Shown here: positions 1 through 11,248 of the stretch, in pieces
How the letters are laid out: each line of letters opens with the position of its first letter
Numbering within the stretch: the stretch's first letter is position 1
DNA from: Pseudorasbora parva
Taxonomy: Eukaryota > Chordata > Actinopteri > Cypriniformes > Gobionidae
DNA length: 64,000 nucleotides
Assembly (NCBI RefSeq): GCF_024679245.1
Contig: NC_090184.1
Span: forward strand, 12,351,233-12,415,232
Direction: 5' to 3'
Made by a program: the position numbers and the translations under genes
Notes under the pieces: generated by a model
Databases searched by the model: none
What the model saw: only the letters and a program-made list of their open reading frames with translations
Told to the model about the DNA's origin: nothing

Positions 1-940
1 TCAGGCGCCAATTTCGAGATATTTTAGGTTTTTTGTAAAACCTACTTTTGCAAATTACTCCCAGCTTATTTGACTGATCGGAACCAAACCACTGCAGAAA
101 TGTTCTCTGGAGAGAGACTATCAACAATTATCAAAAAAAAAAAACATTTTGATTTATGGTTGCTAAGGGGAGCCAAAATGTTTGATATGACCGGGACCTT
201 ATTTAATAAAATGGCTATAACTTGTGAACAGAACGAGATATTTCCACCAAATTAAGGTCACGTGTGAGTGAGATCAGTCTGAGATCACATGAAAAAAATC
301 GCAATGATTGATTACTTGGTGGCGCTATAACAGGGGAAAAACTCATGAAACTGGCAATATACGCACCCAAACATTAGTCAGATGAAAATGGGCATTCATT
401 GTCTTTATCCTTGGTGCCATGATAGTCTATGAGGACAATGGCGTATCACAAACAAAGCATACTTCATTGGCGCAATGCCCTGAAGGAGCCTGAGAATTTT
501 CAAGCCAGTGTTTTTCACAGTATTCACCTCATTAGACTCCTGAATCCTTGCCGAGTCCAATAATACCAAACATTCCTGGTTTCACCTTATGGTTTGTAAA
601 AAGGTGTACTTTAGCACCTAAAAAACCTTTGCGAATGTAGGAAACAGTTAGTCCAATTAAAACAAAACCACAATAGTAAATTCTGAATACTTACATAGGT
701 CAATAGCTAAACAATAATGACCAAAACAAAGCCAAAATTTTGGAAGAAAAAAAAAATCCAATCAATGCAGCCCATGCTCTCAAATATATATTGCTATAAC
801 TTTAAAAGAAAATTAGATATTTACAACAAATTTGACATATATTTATGGACCCCTTTGAGGACACCTAAAAAAGCTATGATATTATATTTTTCCTTAGTTA
901 ATTTACCCACGAATGCTCTTTCCCATCTATGATCTAAGTT
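1..940. repeat. Diverged dispersed repeat, copy 1; no gene
   Basis: AT-rich stretch with no credible coding exon. It carries the phrase tggtggcgctataa near 320, text about opposing a 'taggtcaatagct' motif near 698, and 'gaggacacctaaaaaa' near 857. Similar phrases recur in the same order and orientation at 2160-2400, so the two stretches look like old copies of one dispersed family. I cannot name the family. Confidence 0.4.
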
Positions 941-1757
941 TATTTGTTTATTTGGATCCCCATTAGCCAATACCTAGGCAGTGACTACTCTTCCTGAGGT
1001 CCCAAAAAGTAAAAAATACAAAACTACATTGAAGCTGCAAGAGGAATAAAAGGGTCCTCGCAACTGTGCCACCACTACCTTGTGGTTGTAGGAACACAGA
1101 GCACGGTGGGCAATATGCATTTAAGTATATAAAAATAGGAGGACTATATCAATCATTTGTATTTGCCACACTTCCTGCTACTGGGCTGTACTCTGATCAG
1201 AGGGTGGACCTGTGCCAGGACATGAGCAATGCATCCCTGAAATGTCTGAAGAGAGTGTGTCAATTAAACTCTGCCCTGTAAATGCAGACTCGAAAAGACA
1301 TCCTTATAAACCTGTCTCCGGCACGACAACTCCAATCTATCAAATGACTTCTGAACTGTAATGTTGCCAGTTTAAAAGGTAAAAAATAATCATACACTGT
1401 TATATGCAAAATAATAATCATACACTGTTTGTTCGTCGGCCAGAGGAGAACTGGCACCCCGACTTAGCCTGGTTTCTCCCAAGATTTTTTTATCTCCATC
1501 CTGGCCCTGAAGGAATTTTGGTTCCTTGCCACCGTTGCCTTTGGCTTGGCTTGCTCAGTTGGGGACACCTAAATTTCAACTATATTACTGATCTGCCCGC
1601 ATTGACACTACATGATAATTGAAATTAGCTGGATAACATCACCATTTTCAACAGAGCAGTTGTACAAAATCTGTTGCATTATTTTCCTGTTAAAACTGTG
1701 AAGCTGCTTTGAAACTGGACTTGTTAAAAGTGCTTTATAAATAAAGGCGACTTGACC
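940..1757 (+). mobile_element. L2-clade LINE 3' end fragments
   Basis: About 1150-1260 and 1440-1757 match the 3' untranslated end of cyprinid L2 LINEs as I remember it. The text includes 'tttctcccaag', 'ggttccttgcc', 'gcttgctcagttggggacac' and a terminal 'gtgaagctgctttgaaa ... ataaaggcgacttgac'. The same tail occurs at 9780-9833 and 19920-19982. A segment starting 'ggatccccattagc' (about 953) is another common fish repeat end. Identification is from recalled consensus, not an alignment. Confidence 0.6.
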
Positions 1758-2159
1758 AGCTAGTGGCACTATGAATAACTAAAATTTTGCCGAAACAGAC
1801 TTTGTCAGGATACCACGGACATGTTCAACAAAACTCAAGATCTTTGAAATTTAACATCATTAAGTCTATTAACTATTAGACTGACCAAATATGATGTTGT
1901 TTTGGTTCAATCTTAATTAGTAGTTAATCACAATTTACTCTTGCCCACAGGTGACAATATAACTGACTAAATATTGACATGTAGACCACCATCAGTGCTC
2001 GGGCCCTAATTAAATCCACAACAATAAAATGAAACATACAAATCCCATTAAATGTCCCTTCCTTTTAAAACTCATTTTACTTCTTAAAGTATGTAATATC
2101 TAATAGTAGTTTATTCTATATTTTCATTCCGATCACGACGAAACCAGCGCCGGAAGTTC
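1758..2159. other. No gene seen
   Basis: AT-rich sequence; I see no exon, RNA gene or recognisable repeat boundary here. Confidence 0.5.
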
Positions 2160-3030
2160 GGAAACATAGGTCGATAGCTATACACTAATTCCCAAATGTC
2201 AAAATATTGATAGTAAGGGGTAGTAAAATCCAATCTAAGTCAGGTGTCAGTCATTTTTTACGTGTTTTTTTCATACAACTGTTTATAACTCCAAAACAAA
2301 ATGAGATATTTTCACCAACCTCGACACACATATGTATGGGCTCACTCTGAGGACATATAAAAAATGGTGGGATTGTGCCTCTTGGTGGCGCTATAATAGA
2401 ACAAAACATGAAACTCCCATTGACTTCCATGCAGTATTAGGGTATAAAATGCATATGCTATACTTTACGAATGCATTAGTGTATAATTACAAAACTCAGT
2501 ATGTGTCTTCCGCTCTATGTCCTGAAGGTACTCAAAAAGTTTTCGGGCAACGCCACCTTGTGGTCAAAAGTTGTAATAAAGTGTACAAAAATGCTAATAA
2601 CTTTTGATTAAATTAGCCTATTGCAATGAGACTGGTTATAAATCATTCTATGGCTCATGCCGAGAACATAGATACCAATTTTTCCCATATTTGGCAAACC
2701 TCTCTCCCCTCTATCTTGTTATTGGTTAAAAACCTACTTTTTCAAACTCGTCCTAGACCGTTTGTCCAATTTTCACCAAAATTAAATCGTATCGTCTTCA
2801 GACCATGTGAACAAATAATTATGGATTTCGTGTTGATAGACAAAACAGTTGTCATATACCACAGCAACGCAGTTGAGCTCTGATGCAAAAATTACTCTTG
2901 AGGCTGTATCTCTGCAATGCTTTGACATATTGACACCAAACTTTGCATGTGTCATTGTCTCCTCAATCTGACTACACCACATCAGTTTAGTAACAGTGCC
3001 ACCTATTGGTCGAAAATGATAAACCATTAA
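2160..3030. repeat. Diverged dispersed repeat, copy 2
   Basis: Shares ordered phrases with 1-940: 'aggtcgatagct', 'tttataact', 'gaggacatataaaaaa' and 'ttggtggcgctataat' followed by 'aacatgaaact'. It lies in the same orientation. It contains no convincing gene; the short open frames here are AT-rich chance frames. Confidence 0.4.
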
Positions 3031-3540
3031 ATTATTATTATTGACTGTATTTAAAATTGTACTGCTTTTTTGCCTAAAATCAACTTAATAATTCTTAAAT
3101 GGCTCATTGTTGCAGTTGGTTTGACACTTCCAGCAATGCTGGCATGTCTTTTCTTCTTTGCGCTTGGCCCCGACAATTGCTGCTTGCAGCTATATTTTGA
3201 TATATTTTCTGATCTTTTGATATAGTGCTATAAGTGTCAATCCGTTGAGTTAAGTAACACATTTGTGAATAGCTGAGCTTTTTGAAACCATATTCCTTTT
3301 TTTGTGCGCCTGATTAGTATTTGAGTATTTTAATCTCTTGAAGTGAGCTATTTTTTTTCCCTCTCTCCATTTCATTTGATTTCATCCATGATAAAGTGCT
3401 TTGGTGAATATAGGAAACATAAGTAATATTTAACGCCTTCACTTACTGCATTGATTTGCACTTTCCTAAATTTTCCATATTAACATATGCAAACACATAC
3501 AGTACATATAGTACATACACATTGTTTGCTGCACAGGCAG
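3031..3540. other. No gene seen; upstream flank of the gypsy remnant
   Basis: No exon or RNA gene recognised. I did not find a long terminal repeat pair around the downstream retroelement, so the 5' end of that element cannot be fixed. Confidence 0.4.
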
Positions 3541-3565
3541 GAAGAGTCACAGAAGTGGAAGAAAA

Positions 3566-4496
3566 ATGCAGAGGTTCCCTGAAACCACCCCTCATCGACC
3601 TCGTTCCCATCCCAAAGTACCACTAAGACAGCCCTTCCAGGCCACCCCATGGTTACCAGTAAAGCAGGATAAAATCCAACAGTATGAAATAAACAAACCT
3701 GTCGATGTGAGTATTCAAACTATCTCCCAGCCAAATGGTAACCCCCAACAGTATGTCAGACCAAAGACAGCGCAGCTAGCGGCACGCACAGAGAATGTGC
3801 CTCCCCCAGCAGTGAGCTGGCACCAGTCAGACACCTGCCCCAGTAGTTCTGTGCAACATAAGCTTTCAGCTCATGCCCAGGCCCCAAATAGCCCTTTCTT
3901 AACCCACACCCATCTAATGTGCCGACTGTTTCATCTCGAACTAACATGCATGACAATGTCACTACCATTCAGGCTTTACCAAACATGGCTAACAGTACGC
4001 CAACTGACATGCCTCCCTCTCCAAATTACCCATACCTGCCGCCAAGATTGACTGTGCAACCTAAAACTCACATTTCCACTTACCCAGGTATGATTCAGGC
4101 ACCCTGTATGTACACTTCTCCATGTGGCCTGCACTCCCCTGCTGCAATGACTTTTTTTTACCCCAAACCAACTTGCCTGGTCATTCAACGGCCATTCAGA
4201 TTCCTCCATCCTTCTGCTATGATGGGCAAAATGCCATGTACTCAAAACCACCTAGCTCACTCCTTCCCCCAGCACCTCCTGTCTTATCTGGAACCAGCTA
4301 TCCTCACAAAACAGACCCCATTCAAGCGCAACAAGCTTCCAATGATCAACAGCACATCTCGCATTCAAAATGTGCCATTGTGTCATCCTTCTCTACTCCT
4401 GTGTATGCTACTATGACGATGCCAATGCATCCTGGTTCACATATGTATGTACAAACACCAAGTTCAGTGCAACAGCCCCAGACAGCATCTCCGTAG
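3566..4496 (+). pseudogene. Ty3/gypsy-like retrotransposon, Pro/Gln-rich gag N-terminal region (broken)
   Basis: Overlapping open frames (3566-4051, 3919-4416, 4122-4496) read rich in Pro, Gln, Ser and Thr. They are best explained as one gag-like N-terminal region broken by frameshifts, because a capsid-like segment and a retroviral-type protease follow in order downstream on the same strand. No start codon or promoter can be assigned. The low-complexity composition alone would not identify it, so the call rests on context. Confidence 0.5.
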
Positions 4497-4589
4497 GTTG
4501 CTTATCAGCAAGATGCAAAAATTAATTCCTCTGCAATGACCACACCACAACCCAGCTTTACGCAGACACACCAAGTTTGAAGTATCCTA

Positions 4590-5184
4590 GTTCTCAGTGG
4601 TGGTCCTGATTGCAGAATACTTATTGAAGACTGGATACGGGACATGCAGTATCTCCTTGATGCTGGAGGAATGCCTGCAAATCTGTCATTTGCTACTGTA
4701 GTGTAACATTTGAATGGTGAAGCCAGGAGGCTAGTTCTGAATCTCCCTCCTAATGAGCAGACTACTGGCAGAGCCTTTGAGGAACTACGAGCTCAATATA
4801 GTAATCTGCAAACATCTCTGGACCCATTAGCTAATTTCTATGAGAGATGCCAGCGCCCTGGCGAGTCAGCATGTTCATATGCCATTGCTCAGGATGCCAG
4901 TTTACGTTCAGTGGAAGAGGCACAGTATGGAGGTCAATCTTTTCCAGACAGAGACAGCAAACTGACTCGTCAGTTCATTAGAAGTTTGAGTGATGAAGAG
5001 GTTTAGTCACAGGATAGCACCGATGAAGCCTAGACTTTTAAGTTTCCGTGAACTCCAAACAAAACTTCGTAACCTTGCAAGGGAGACAAAGAAGTTTCAG
5101 GCACAGCCAAGGGCCAAAAAGTTATACACCCAGGCTCAGTTTACAACGAGTGGTAACCAGACTGACGAAAAGCAGAGAAAATAG
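4590..5184 (+). pseudogene. Ty3/gypsy-like capsid region (broken)
   Basis: The frame at 4710-5006, with in-frame sequence just upstream beyond a stop, resembles the capsid-like region of gypsy/PNMA-type Gag. Visible features are 'LSGGPDCRILIEDWIRDM' upstream, 'RAFEELRAQY', a YA.AQ..SLR.VEEA segment and 'DRDSKLTRQFIRSLSDEEV'. This last phrase matches the family's conserved 'DRD.KL..QF..G..DE' run. A frameshift near 4990 moves the continuation to 4990-5184, where basic residues follow. It is a dead copy. What else: a domesticated PNMA-like gene is unlikely, given the stops and the protease/pol linker downstream. Confidence 0.6.
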
Positions 5185-5328
5185 AAAGGAAATACACAAA
5201 ACTTACTGAACTCACAGCCATGGTAAAGAAACTGGTGAGCAGCCAACAGAGTCAGATCAATAGGTTGACACAGCTGGAGGCTAGAGTTGGAGCATGTGTA
5301 GGGCCTGTGGTTACCGGGCAACCCAGGC

Positions 5329-5532
5329 ATGCAACAGTGTCCCCAGCAACATGAAACATGCAGGTCTAAACCAGCTGATACCCCACTAGTAGGTCTGTGT
5401 AATGAAGGGGTGGTTAAAGTGAATGGAGAGATGTGTAAGGCTCTCATTGACTCTGGCTCTCAAGTAACCACAATTACTGATGAGTTCTGGCGAGGGCATC
5501 CTGTCCTATGTACTCCGGATTTGCACCCATAA
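5329..5532 (+). pseudogene. Retropepsin (aspartic protease) fragment of the gypsy-like element
   Basis: A 67-residue open frame contains ALIDSGSQVTTI at about residues 38-49, the D-[ST]-G active-site loop of retroviral-type aspartic proteases, preceded by a beta-strand-like VKVNGEMCKA. The frame stops at 5532 and similar pol-type sequence continues in other frames to about 5665. In Ty3/gypsy elements this protease matures the Gag-Pol polyprotein. Here it is truncated and cannot be functional as it stands. Confidence 0.7.
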
Positions 5533-5665
5533 GACATCCCCATTAAAAGGTCTCCACTGGTCAACCTTTATCATGTTGGTGTGCTTAGTATCAGCCTTAA
5601 GTTTTTGGGAAGGGTCTACTCAAATGTTCCAGCCTTTGTTGTCCCTGTGACAGAGTACCGATCCT

Positions 5666-6430
5666 GTGTTCCATTGCTCATTTGGGACTAATGTAATAAG
5701 GGGTTCCAGAAATTACCTCCAAGCATTATATGGCAAAATATATCTTGCCAAAGTCAAGTTAACAAATCCTGAGTGGCATTCTGCACTGGTGGCTGTAAGT
5801 AAAAATGAACCGGATGGGTCTAGGGGTAAAGTGGGCAAAGTACAGTATGCTGGCCACAGAATAAGAATACCAGCTGGTATGGAGCAGGATGTTATCGGCA
5901 GAGTTATGGGTGAACCAAAGAGAACCATACACAGTTCTGGTGGAGAGCCAGTCCTCCAAAAGGATACCAGAAGGCCTGATGGTTGCCAGGCTGGTTGCTA
6001 ATGTGGACAAAAGCTGTCTTCCCAGTTGCTTCTTGAATCTGTCTGGGAAAGATGTGATTGTCCATACAAAGGTTCTGCTTGCAGATGCTTTTCTTATCCA
6101 GAATGTTGTTGAAGAAGGAGAAAAGTGCCAAATGCCATGCCAGAACCAGTTGCATCCGAGTCAGTGTGGGTATTCAGTGATACCATCCTGTCAAAGTCAA
6201 CAGCAGACTACCAGTGTTGAGTCTGTTAATGCTATGACATGTGGAGTTGATCTTAGTGCTGCAGCAGTGGAAGGTGAGGAACAGTTGGCGTTGCTCCGAG
6301 AATTGTTAAGGAGAAATGATGATGTCTTCTCCAAACACTCCATGGACTATGGCCATACGACCACTGTGCAACATAATACCTTTGGTAGACCCAAAACCTC
6401 TTCTCCTCCCTAATCGGAAAATACCCCCAT
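5666..6430 (+). pseudogene. Protease-to-RT linker of gypsy-like pol, truncated before RT
   Basis: Frames 5666-6001 and 5889-6413 carry a segment ending in 'LLRELLRRNDDVFSKH', the characteristic linker just before the reverse transcriptase of Ty3/gypsy Pol. After 6379 the expected continuation (PKP..PNRK.PP) is visible in another frame and then ends near 6430. No RT YxDD box, RNase H or integrase follows. The copy is 3'-truncated or deleted. Confidence 0.6.
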
Positions 6431-7005
6431 ATTTATTTAGAAAAGGTGGTACACTCTTTTAATGATGTTGAAATGTGTGTATTTAATTAAAACTCTAATT
6501 GATAATCTGCACAACTAAGATTTTAGTAACTGTTAATTTATTGTATGTTTCTATTTCTACCTCCCCAGGGACTACCGGTGGAAAATAGCAATTTGCTAAA
6601 ACCCGGTGCAATGCATCTCTCCTTGTTATAAACAAGGTTAATGTTTATATTGTGCACTGTCCCGGTCTCAAATAAAAGTAATAATACTAATAATAAAAAT
6701 AAAAAGTCGGTAATGAAAAAAAAAGCTAGCAGCATGGTCACAGGATATCCTAGACCAAATAGATTCCACCCACCATGATGTTTCCTGTGATTTTGACCTA
6801 CAGATTTGGCAGACCTACCTACAGTTTTTTTATTTTGTTTTTTTAAGGTTTGAACATGAGGCAAAGTGTTATATGCTTAAGAGTCACAACTTCATTACAT
6901 CCATTACATCCATTACACTATTATATCACTATACATATGCCACACTGATGCAGGCTTTCCATATTACTTTTAAATTCCTATTTCTTGGTGACCTGAAATG
7001 GGAAT
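6431..7005. other. No gene seen
   Basis: AT-rich; no exon recognised. Confidence 0.4.
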
Positions 7006-7090
7006 ACCAGAAACCTAAATTGGTGCCTATGTTGGTCATATTCCAGCAGCCTCAACATCACCAACATAGGCACCAATTTAGGTTTCTGGT
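7006..7090. repeat. Perfect 30-bp inverted repeat (hairpin)
   Basis: Arms 7006-7035 and 7061-7090 are exact reverse complements over 30 bp, with a 25-nt loop (7036-7060). The left arm starts accagaaacctaaattggtg. No element of larger size is obvious around it. Confidence 0.85.
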
Positions 7091-7229
7091 TCAAATCCTC
7101 TCTTACAAACAAAGCAGAGACATGCACATTAATTAATTGTGTAAATAAAATTAAAAAAAGATTAATTGTGCACACACCTTTCATTATTGTAAGAGAATGC
7201 TGTGAAATCATGAACTAAAATGAGTTGAT

Positions 7230-7910
7230 TATAACAGTACCATTCAGCCTTCAACTGTCCTCGATGCCCACTGAACATTAATGACTCTAGTAGCCTAAAA
7301 TAATGAACACTTGATGGCTGCTCTGCCAAGTCCGCGTTATCAGCTAGGACCTGGGTACCAATCTTTGATTTGAAAGCCATGTTTCTAGCATCTGTAAAAC
7401 TGCTTTCTTCTATCTTAAATATACCTAAACTACAGCACATGCTTTTAAAGCAAAATGCAGAACAGTTGGTTCATGTGTTCATGACCTCAAGGCTAGATTA
7501 TTGTATTGGTCTTCCAGTTCTAGGTGGTTGCCCTGCTTGCTTAATAAATAAAAACTGCAGCTGGTCCAAAAAGCTGCAGCTCGAGTTCTTACTAGAACCA
7601 GGAAGTATGACCAAATTAGGCCAATTCTCTCAAAACTGCACTGGCTCCCTATTAAACACTGTATACATTTTCAAATCTAGCTAATTACTTACAAACCACT
7701 AAATGTCTCAATGCATTATACTTCATCAGGCCTATTGCGGTCTCAAAATTCTGGCCAGTTGATAATACCTAGAATATCAAAATCAACTGCAGGCAGTTGA
7801 TCATTTTCCTATTTAGCACCTAAGCTGTGGAAAAGTCTTCCTGGCATTGTTTAGGAAGCAGACACACTCTATCAGTTTAAATCTAGACTAAAAACACATC
7901 TCTCTACTAG
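7230..7910 (+). pseudogene. L2-clade LINE ORF2 C-terminal fragment
   Basis: Frame 7370-7684 contains 'TSRLDYC' followed by a degraded 'LPxLxxCPACLINK', typical of the region after the RT palm/thumb in L2 ORF2. Downstream, in shifted frames to 7905, come 'HWLPIKH'-like and 'APKLWKSLPGIV'-like text. A similar fragment with the same landmarks is at 17060-17455. Multiple frameshifts; 5'-truncated as usual for LINE copies. Confidence 0.65.
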
Positions 7911-8150
7911 GGCTGTAATCTCCCAGTCGATACATTCTGGCTCGAGCAAGATTCAAGATACATTTATCATTAGTTTTGCCACGTTAATTTAATCAGATTG
8001 AAAACACCCCTATTAGCAATTTGTGCATTCCGAGTACCCCTATTTCGCAGGTAACAGTCTGTCTTCAGAACACCCCCATTTTGGATTAGCCCAAACCACT
8101 GGAGAAGAGAGACGGAACGAAGCAGGCTACTTTGCTGTATTTATTTAAAG
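7911..8150. other. No gene seen
   Basis: Nothing recognised in this short interval. Confidence 0.35.
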
Positions 8151-8460
8151 GGTTAGTTCACCCAAAAATGAAAATTCTGTCATTAATTACTTACCCTAAT
8201 GTCGTTTGACACCCGTAATACCTCCGTTCATCTTTGAGCACAAATGAAGACATTTTTGTTGAAATCCAATGGCTCAGACAGGCCTTAATTGACACCAATG
8301 TCACTTCCTCTCTCAAGACACAAAGCACTAAAGACGTCATTACAAAGCCCATCTCACTACAATGGTTCTACAATAATTTTATGAAGTGGCGAGAATAATT
8401 TTTGTGCGCAAAAAAACTAAATAAAGACTTGTGTACTGATGGGCCAATTTAAAAAAGTTT
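8151..8460 (+). mobile_element. TTAA-type MITE, left part ('AGGGTTAGTTCACCC' family)
   Basis: Begins TTAAAGGGTTAGTTCACCC and follows the abundant cyprinid repeat ('aatgtcgt', 'acacccgta', 'cctccgttcatctt'). The family also appears complete at 20616-22033, and as a right end only at about 47835-47883. This copy lacks its right terminus. Confidence 0.7.
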
Positions 8461-8474
8461 CAAACTGCTTGCTT

Positions 8475-8997
8475 TTAAAGGTCCCGTTCTTCACGATTCC
8501 ATCTTTCAAACTTTAGTTAGTTTGTAATGTTGCTGTTAGAGCATAAATAATACCTGTAAAATTATAAAGCTCAAAGTTCAATGCCAAGCGAGATATTTTA
8601 TTTAACAGAAGTTCCCTTTCAAAGCCTACAGCGAACGGCCAGTTTTGACTACAGCAGGAAGTGCAGGGATGTAATGACGTCACTAGAACCGTTTGTTGAC
8701 TAACCCTCCACCCACAAGAACACGCAAAATAGGGGGCAAAGTGCGCTAAGCTGCTGTCCAATCACAACACGGGAAGCGCTGGCCCAATCAGAACTCGTTA
8801 CGTATTTCTGAAGGTGGGACTTCATAGAACAAGGAAATCATCAGGCCGTTTTTAGGACGGAGAAAACAGCGCTGTACAGATGAGAAAATTGTGTGAAAAA
8901 TACTTTTTTTTTTACATGCGAAACATGAACTCATGTTATATTGCACACTGTAAACACAATCAAAGCTTCGAAAACACGCGAAGAACAGGACCTTTAA
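8475..8997. mobile_element. TTAA-flanked MITE (AGGTCCCGTTCTTC family), complete
   Basis: Terminal inverted repeats AGGTCCCGTTCTTC (left) and GAAGAACAGGACCT (right) sit directly inside TTAA at 8475-8478 and 8994-8997. TTAA duplication is characteristic of piggyBac-type transposition. It has no transposase. A second copy starts at 11249. Confidence 0.75.
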
Positions 8998-9069
8998 AAT
9001 TTACAGTGGTTTGTGAAAGTAGTGTCTCGGTAAGTGCAAGCTTTTGTGTCAGGTTATGTTACAATGCTA

Positions 9070-9182
9070 ATTGGGCAGAGCGAGGCATTAATACACAGAA
9101 TTTTATTGTTATAATTAGCATTGCGACATAATGCTAATTATAATAGTAAAATTCTGTCTATTAATGCCTTGTCCCGCCCAAT
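9070..9182. repeat. 53-bp foldback (imperfect palindrome)
   Basis: Arms 9070-9122 and 9130-9182 are reverse complements with only a few mismatches, and the loop is 7 nt (gcgacat). The arms include attgggc...gaggcattaata and the matching ttaatgcc...gcccaat. Confidence 0.8.
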
Positions 9183-9384
9183 GTGAGATACACCAATCAG
9201 ATGATTTCCAGAATCTCAATCATTTTTGAGATTGAATAATAACTTGTGTTTTTCTATGGGTGTTCGATCCTCCTTGCCATAATTACTTCACAAACGCAGA
9301 GGTGTATATAAAAAAATAATAATAATATGCTTGTCTGTGCCAAAAAAACAAAACAAACAAAACAAAAAACACCCATATTTCAAC

Positions 9385-9650
9385 ATCCTTATTGGCGCAC
9401 TAGTAAAGCGTATGGCTAATAGAGCACTGTTTTGTCATGATCAACATGGTTTTGAATCCACCTTTTGCAGAGCTTGCTCTTCTCTCTTTTCTCATCAAAA
9501 ATCATTTATTGCATCGGAAAGGAATACATTTCTATAAAAAAAAGAAAATGTTTTAAATGTGGAAATAAAGTGCCTAACAAAATGCTTAATTATAATAAAA
9601 ACATTTAGTGGGAAGGGTTAGGGATCGGTTTAGGGGGGCTTTTAGTGGCT
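9385..9650 (+). repeat. tRNA-derived SINE
   Basis: 9388-9455 looks like a tRNA-derived head: an A-box-like 'tggcgcactagtaaag' and a B-box-like 'ggttttgaatcca' about 50 nt apart. An unrelated A/T-rich body follows. The B box is degraded (consensus GGTTCGAATCC), so it is not a functional tRNA gene. Confidence 0.5.
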
Positions 9651-9699
9651 GCATCCATTTAATAACTTAAAAATTATTGTAAAAAGTATTATTATTAAT

Positions 9700-9833
9700 A
9701 AATAAGCTGATAACACCACCGTTTTCTCCAGAACGACTGTACAGCCAAATAAAAATTTGTTGCAATACTGTCCTGTTTAACACTGTGAAGCTGCTTTGAA
9801 ATAATCGTCATTGTAAAAGCGCTATATACACAG
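9700..9833 (+). mobile_element. L2 LINE 3' tail
   Basis: Shows the L2 tail signature 'gtgaagctgctttgaaa ... gtaaaagcgctatata', cut at 9833 where a Tc1-like terminal repeat starts. Confidence 0.6.
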
Positions 9834-10725
9834 GTCCTTCTCCAAAAATTAGCATATTGTGATAAAGTTCATTATTTTCCATTATGTAATGATAAAAATT
9901 AAAATTTCATATATTTTAGATTCATTGCACACCAACTGAAATATTTCAGGTCTTTTATTGTTTTAATACTGATGATTTTGGCATACAGCTCATGAAAACC
10001 TCAAAAAAAATCTCAAATTTGCATATCACAAAAAAGGTTCTCTAAACCAGCTATTAACCAAATCATCTGAATTAACTAATTAACTCTAAACACCTGCAAA
10101 AGATTCCTGAGGCTTTTAAAAACTCAAAACCGCAATCTCATTACTCAAAACCGCAATCATAGGTAAGACTGCCAACCAGAAGGCCATCATTGACACCCTC
10201 AAGCGAGAGAGTAAGACACAGACATTTCTGAAAGAATAGGCTGTTCCCAGAGTTTTGTATCAAGGCACCTCAGTGGGACGTCTGTGGGAAGGAAAAAGTG
10301 TGGCAAAAAACGCTGCACAACGAGAAAGTGACCGGACCCTGAGGAAGATTATGGAGAAGGACCAATTCCAGAGCTTACTAGAAGCACGCAAACGCAACTC
10401 GGCCATCGTCATTATGGCCCCGCCCACCGACTCTATACACGATGTGATTGGCCCGTCCAGAGTGAGAGAAATACAGCTCAGAAGGGTATTGAGAGTTCCT
10501 AGACGACACTGGCGGGCAGATTATATTTGCTGCCGCTAGGGTGTGTCTAGATTTCTAGGCTAGTGTCAAGTGTCAAGTACCCACAGTCAGTGATGGTCTG
10601 GGGTGCTATGTCAGCTACTGGTGTTGGTCTACTGTGTTTTATCAATGGCAGGGTCAATGCAGCTAGCTATCAGGAGATTTTGGAGAACTTCAAGCTTCCA
10701 TCTGCTGAAAAGCTTTATGGAGATG
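9832..10725 (+). mobile_element. Tc1-like transposon, left end and broken transposase (family 'CAGGTCCTTCTCC')
   Basis: The left terminal repeat starts caggtccttctccaaaaatt and matches, inverted, the right end of the copy at 27456-28645. Transposase-like text follows, matching that copy ('VGRLWEGKSVAKNAAQRESDRTLRKIMEKDQFQ', then 'YPQSVMVWGAMSATGVG' after the interruption). A foreign segment (10378-10561) replaces about 270 bp of transposase. The element stops at 10725, mid-transposase, so it has no right end and is dead. Confidence 0.75.
10378..10561. mobile_element. Small MITE-like insert inside the Tc1 copy
   Basis: The segment begins tagaagcacgcaaacgcaac and ends tgtctagatttctaggcta. It interrupts the transposase and is GC-richer than its surroundings. 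By comparison with the related copy at 27634-27902, the insertion site also lost transposase sequence. I recall this text as a common cyprinid repeat but cannot name it. Confidence 0.5.
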
Positions 10726-10900
10726 GTCGTGTCCCCCGCACTTTTAATAAACTGTATTTTCATCCCCCGCACTTTTACTGGGTCTCACCGATCATAGTCG
10801 ACCCGCTCAGAGCGGGATTCGAACCGGCGTTACCTGTGCGGGAGGCAGGCACATTAACAAGGACGCTAAAGACAGCTTTCTCCAAACTCGGTTGATAGCG
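10726..10900 (-). repeat. tRNA-like SINE fragment
   Basis: On the minus strand the sequence reads GGTTCGAATCCC (a perfect B box, about 10817-10828). Upstream is text that could descend from a tRNA A-box region. No full cloverleaf can be folded from what I see, so a SINE is more likely than a tRNA gene. Confidence 0.45.
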
Positions 10901-11248
10901 CGCTTCTTGATGTCACGGCCCATGGGCAAGTGTATTTACATAGAAACCAATGTGAATACACCAAATTCAGGGACAAAAAAATTATCCATGCATGACATAT
11001 TTTATTCGTATCTAAATATGAGGAGGGCGCCCTCTCATACAGTCCAAAAGCGGATTCTTAGATGTAATACCCTGTCACGCTGGAGCTGCAGCTGAAGGAA
11101 AACAATCGTTATGAGTGATGAAACATGACGACCACAATCAGATGATTGCGACAATATGCTTTGTGTTTTTTTCAAGCCATCTCAGTGTAGGCTATTTATT
11201 TACAATAAAGTATATAATATGAACAATGCAGTGCTAACTGACAGTTTT

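Noticed and set aside
9388..9455. tRNA gene
   Set aside because: B box degraded (ttttgaatcc) and a SINE-like body follows.
10800..10860. Minus-strand tRNA gene
   Set aside because: A perfect B box is present but no matching A box or acceptor stem; a SINE is more likely.
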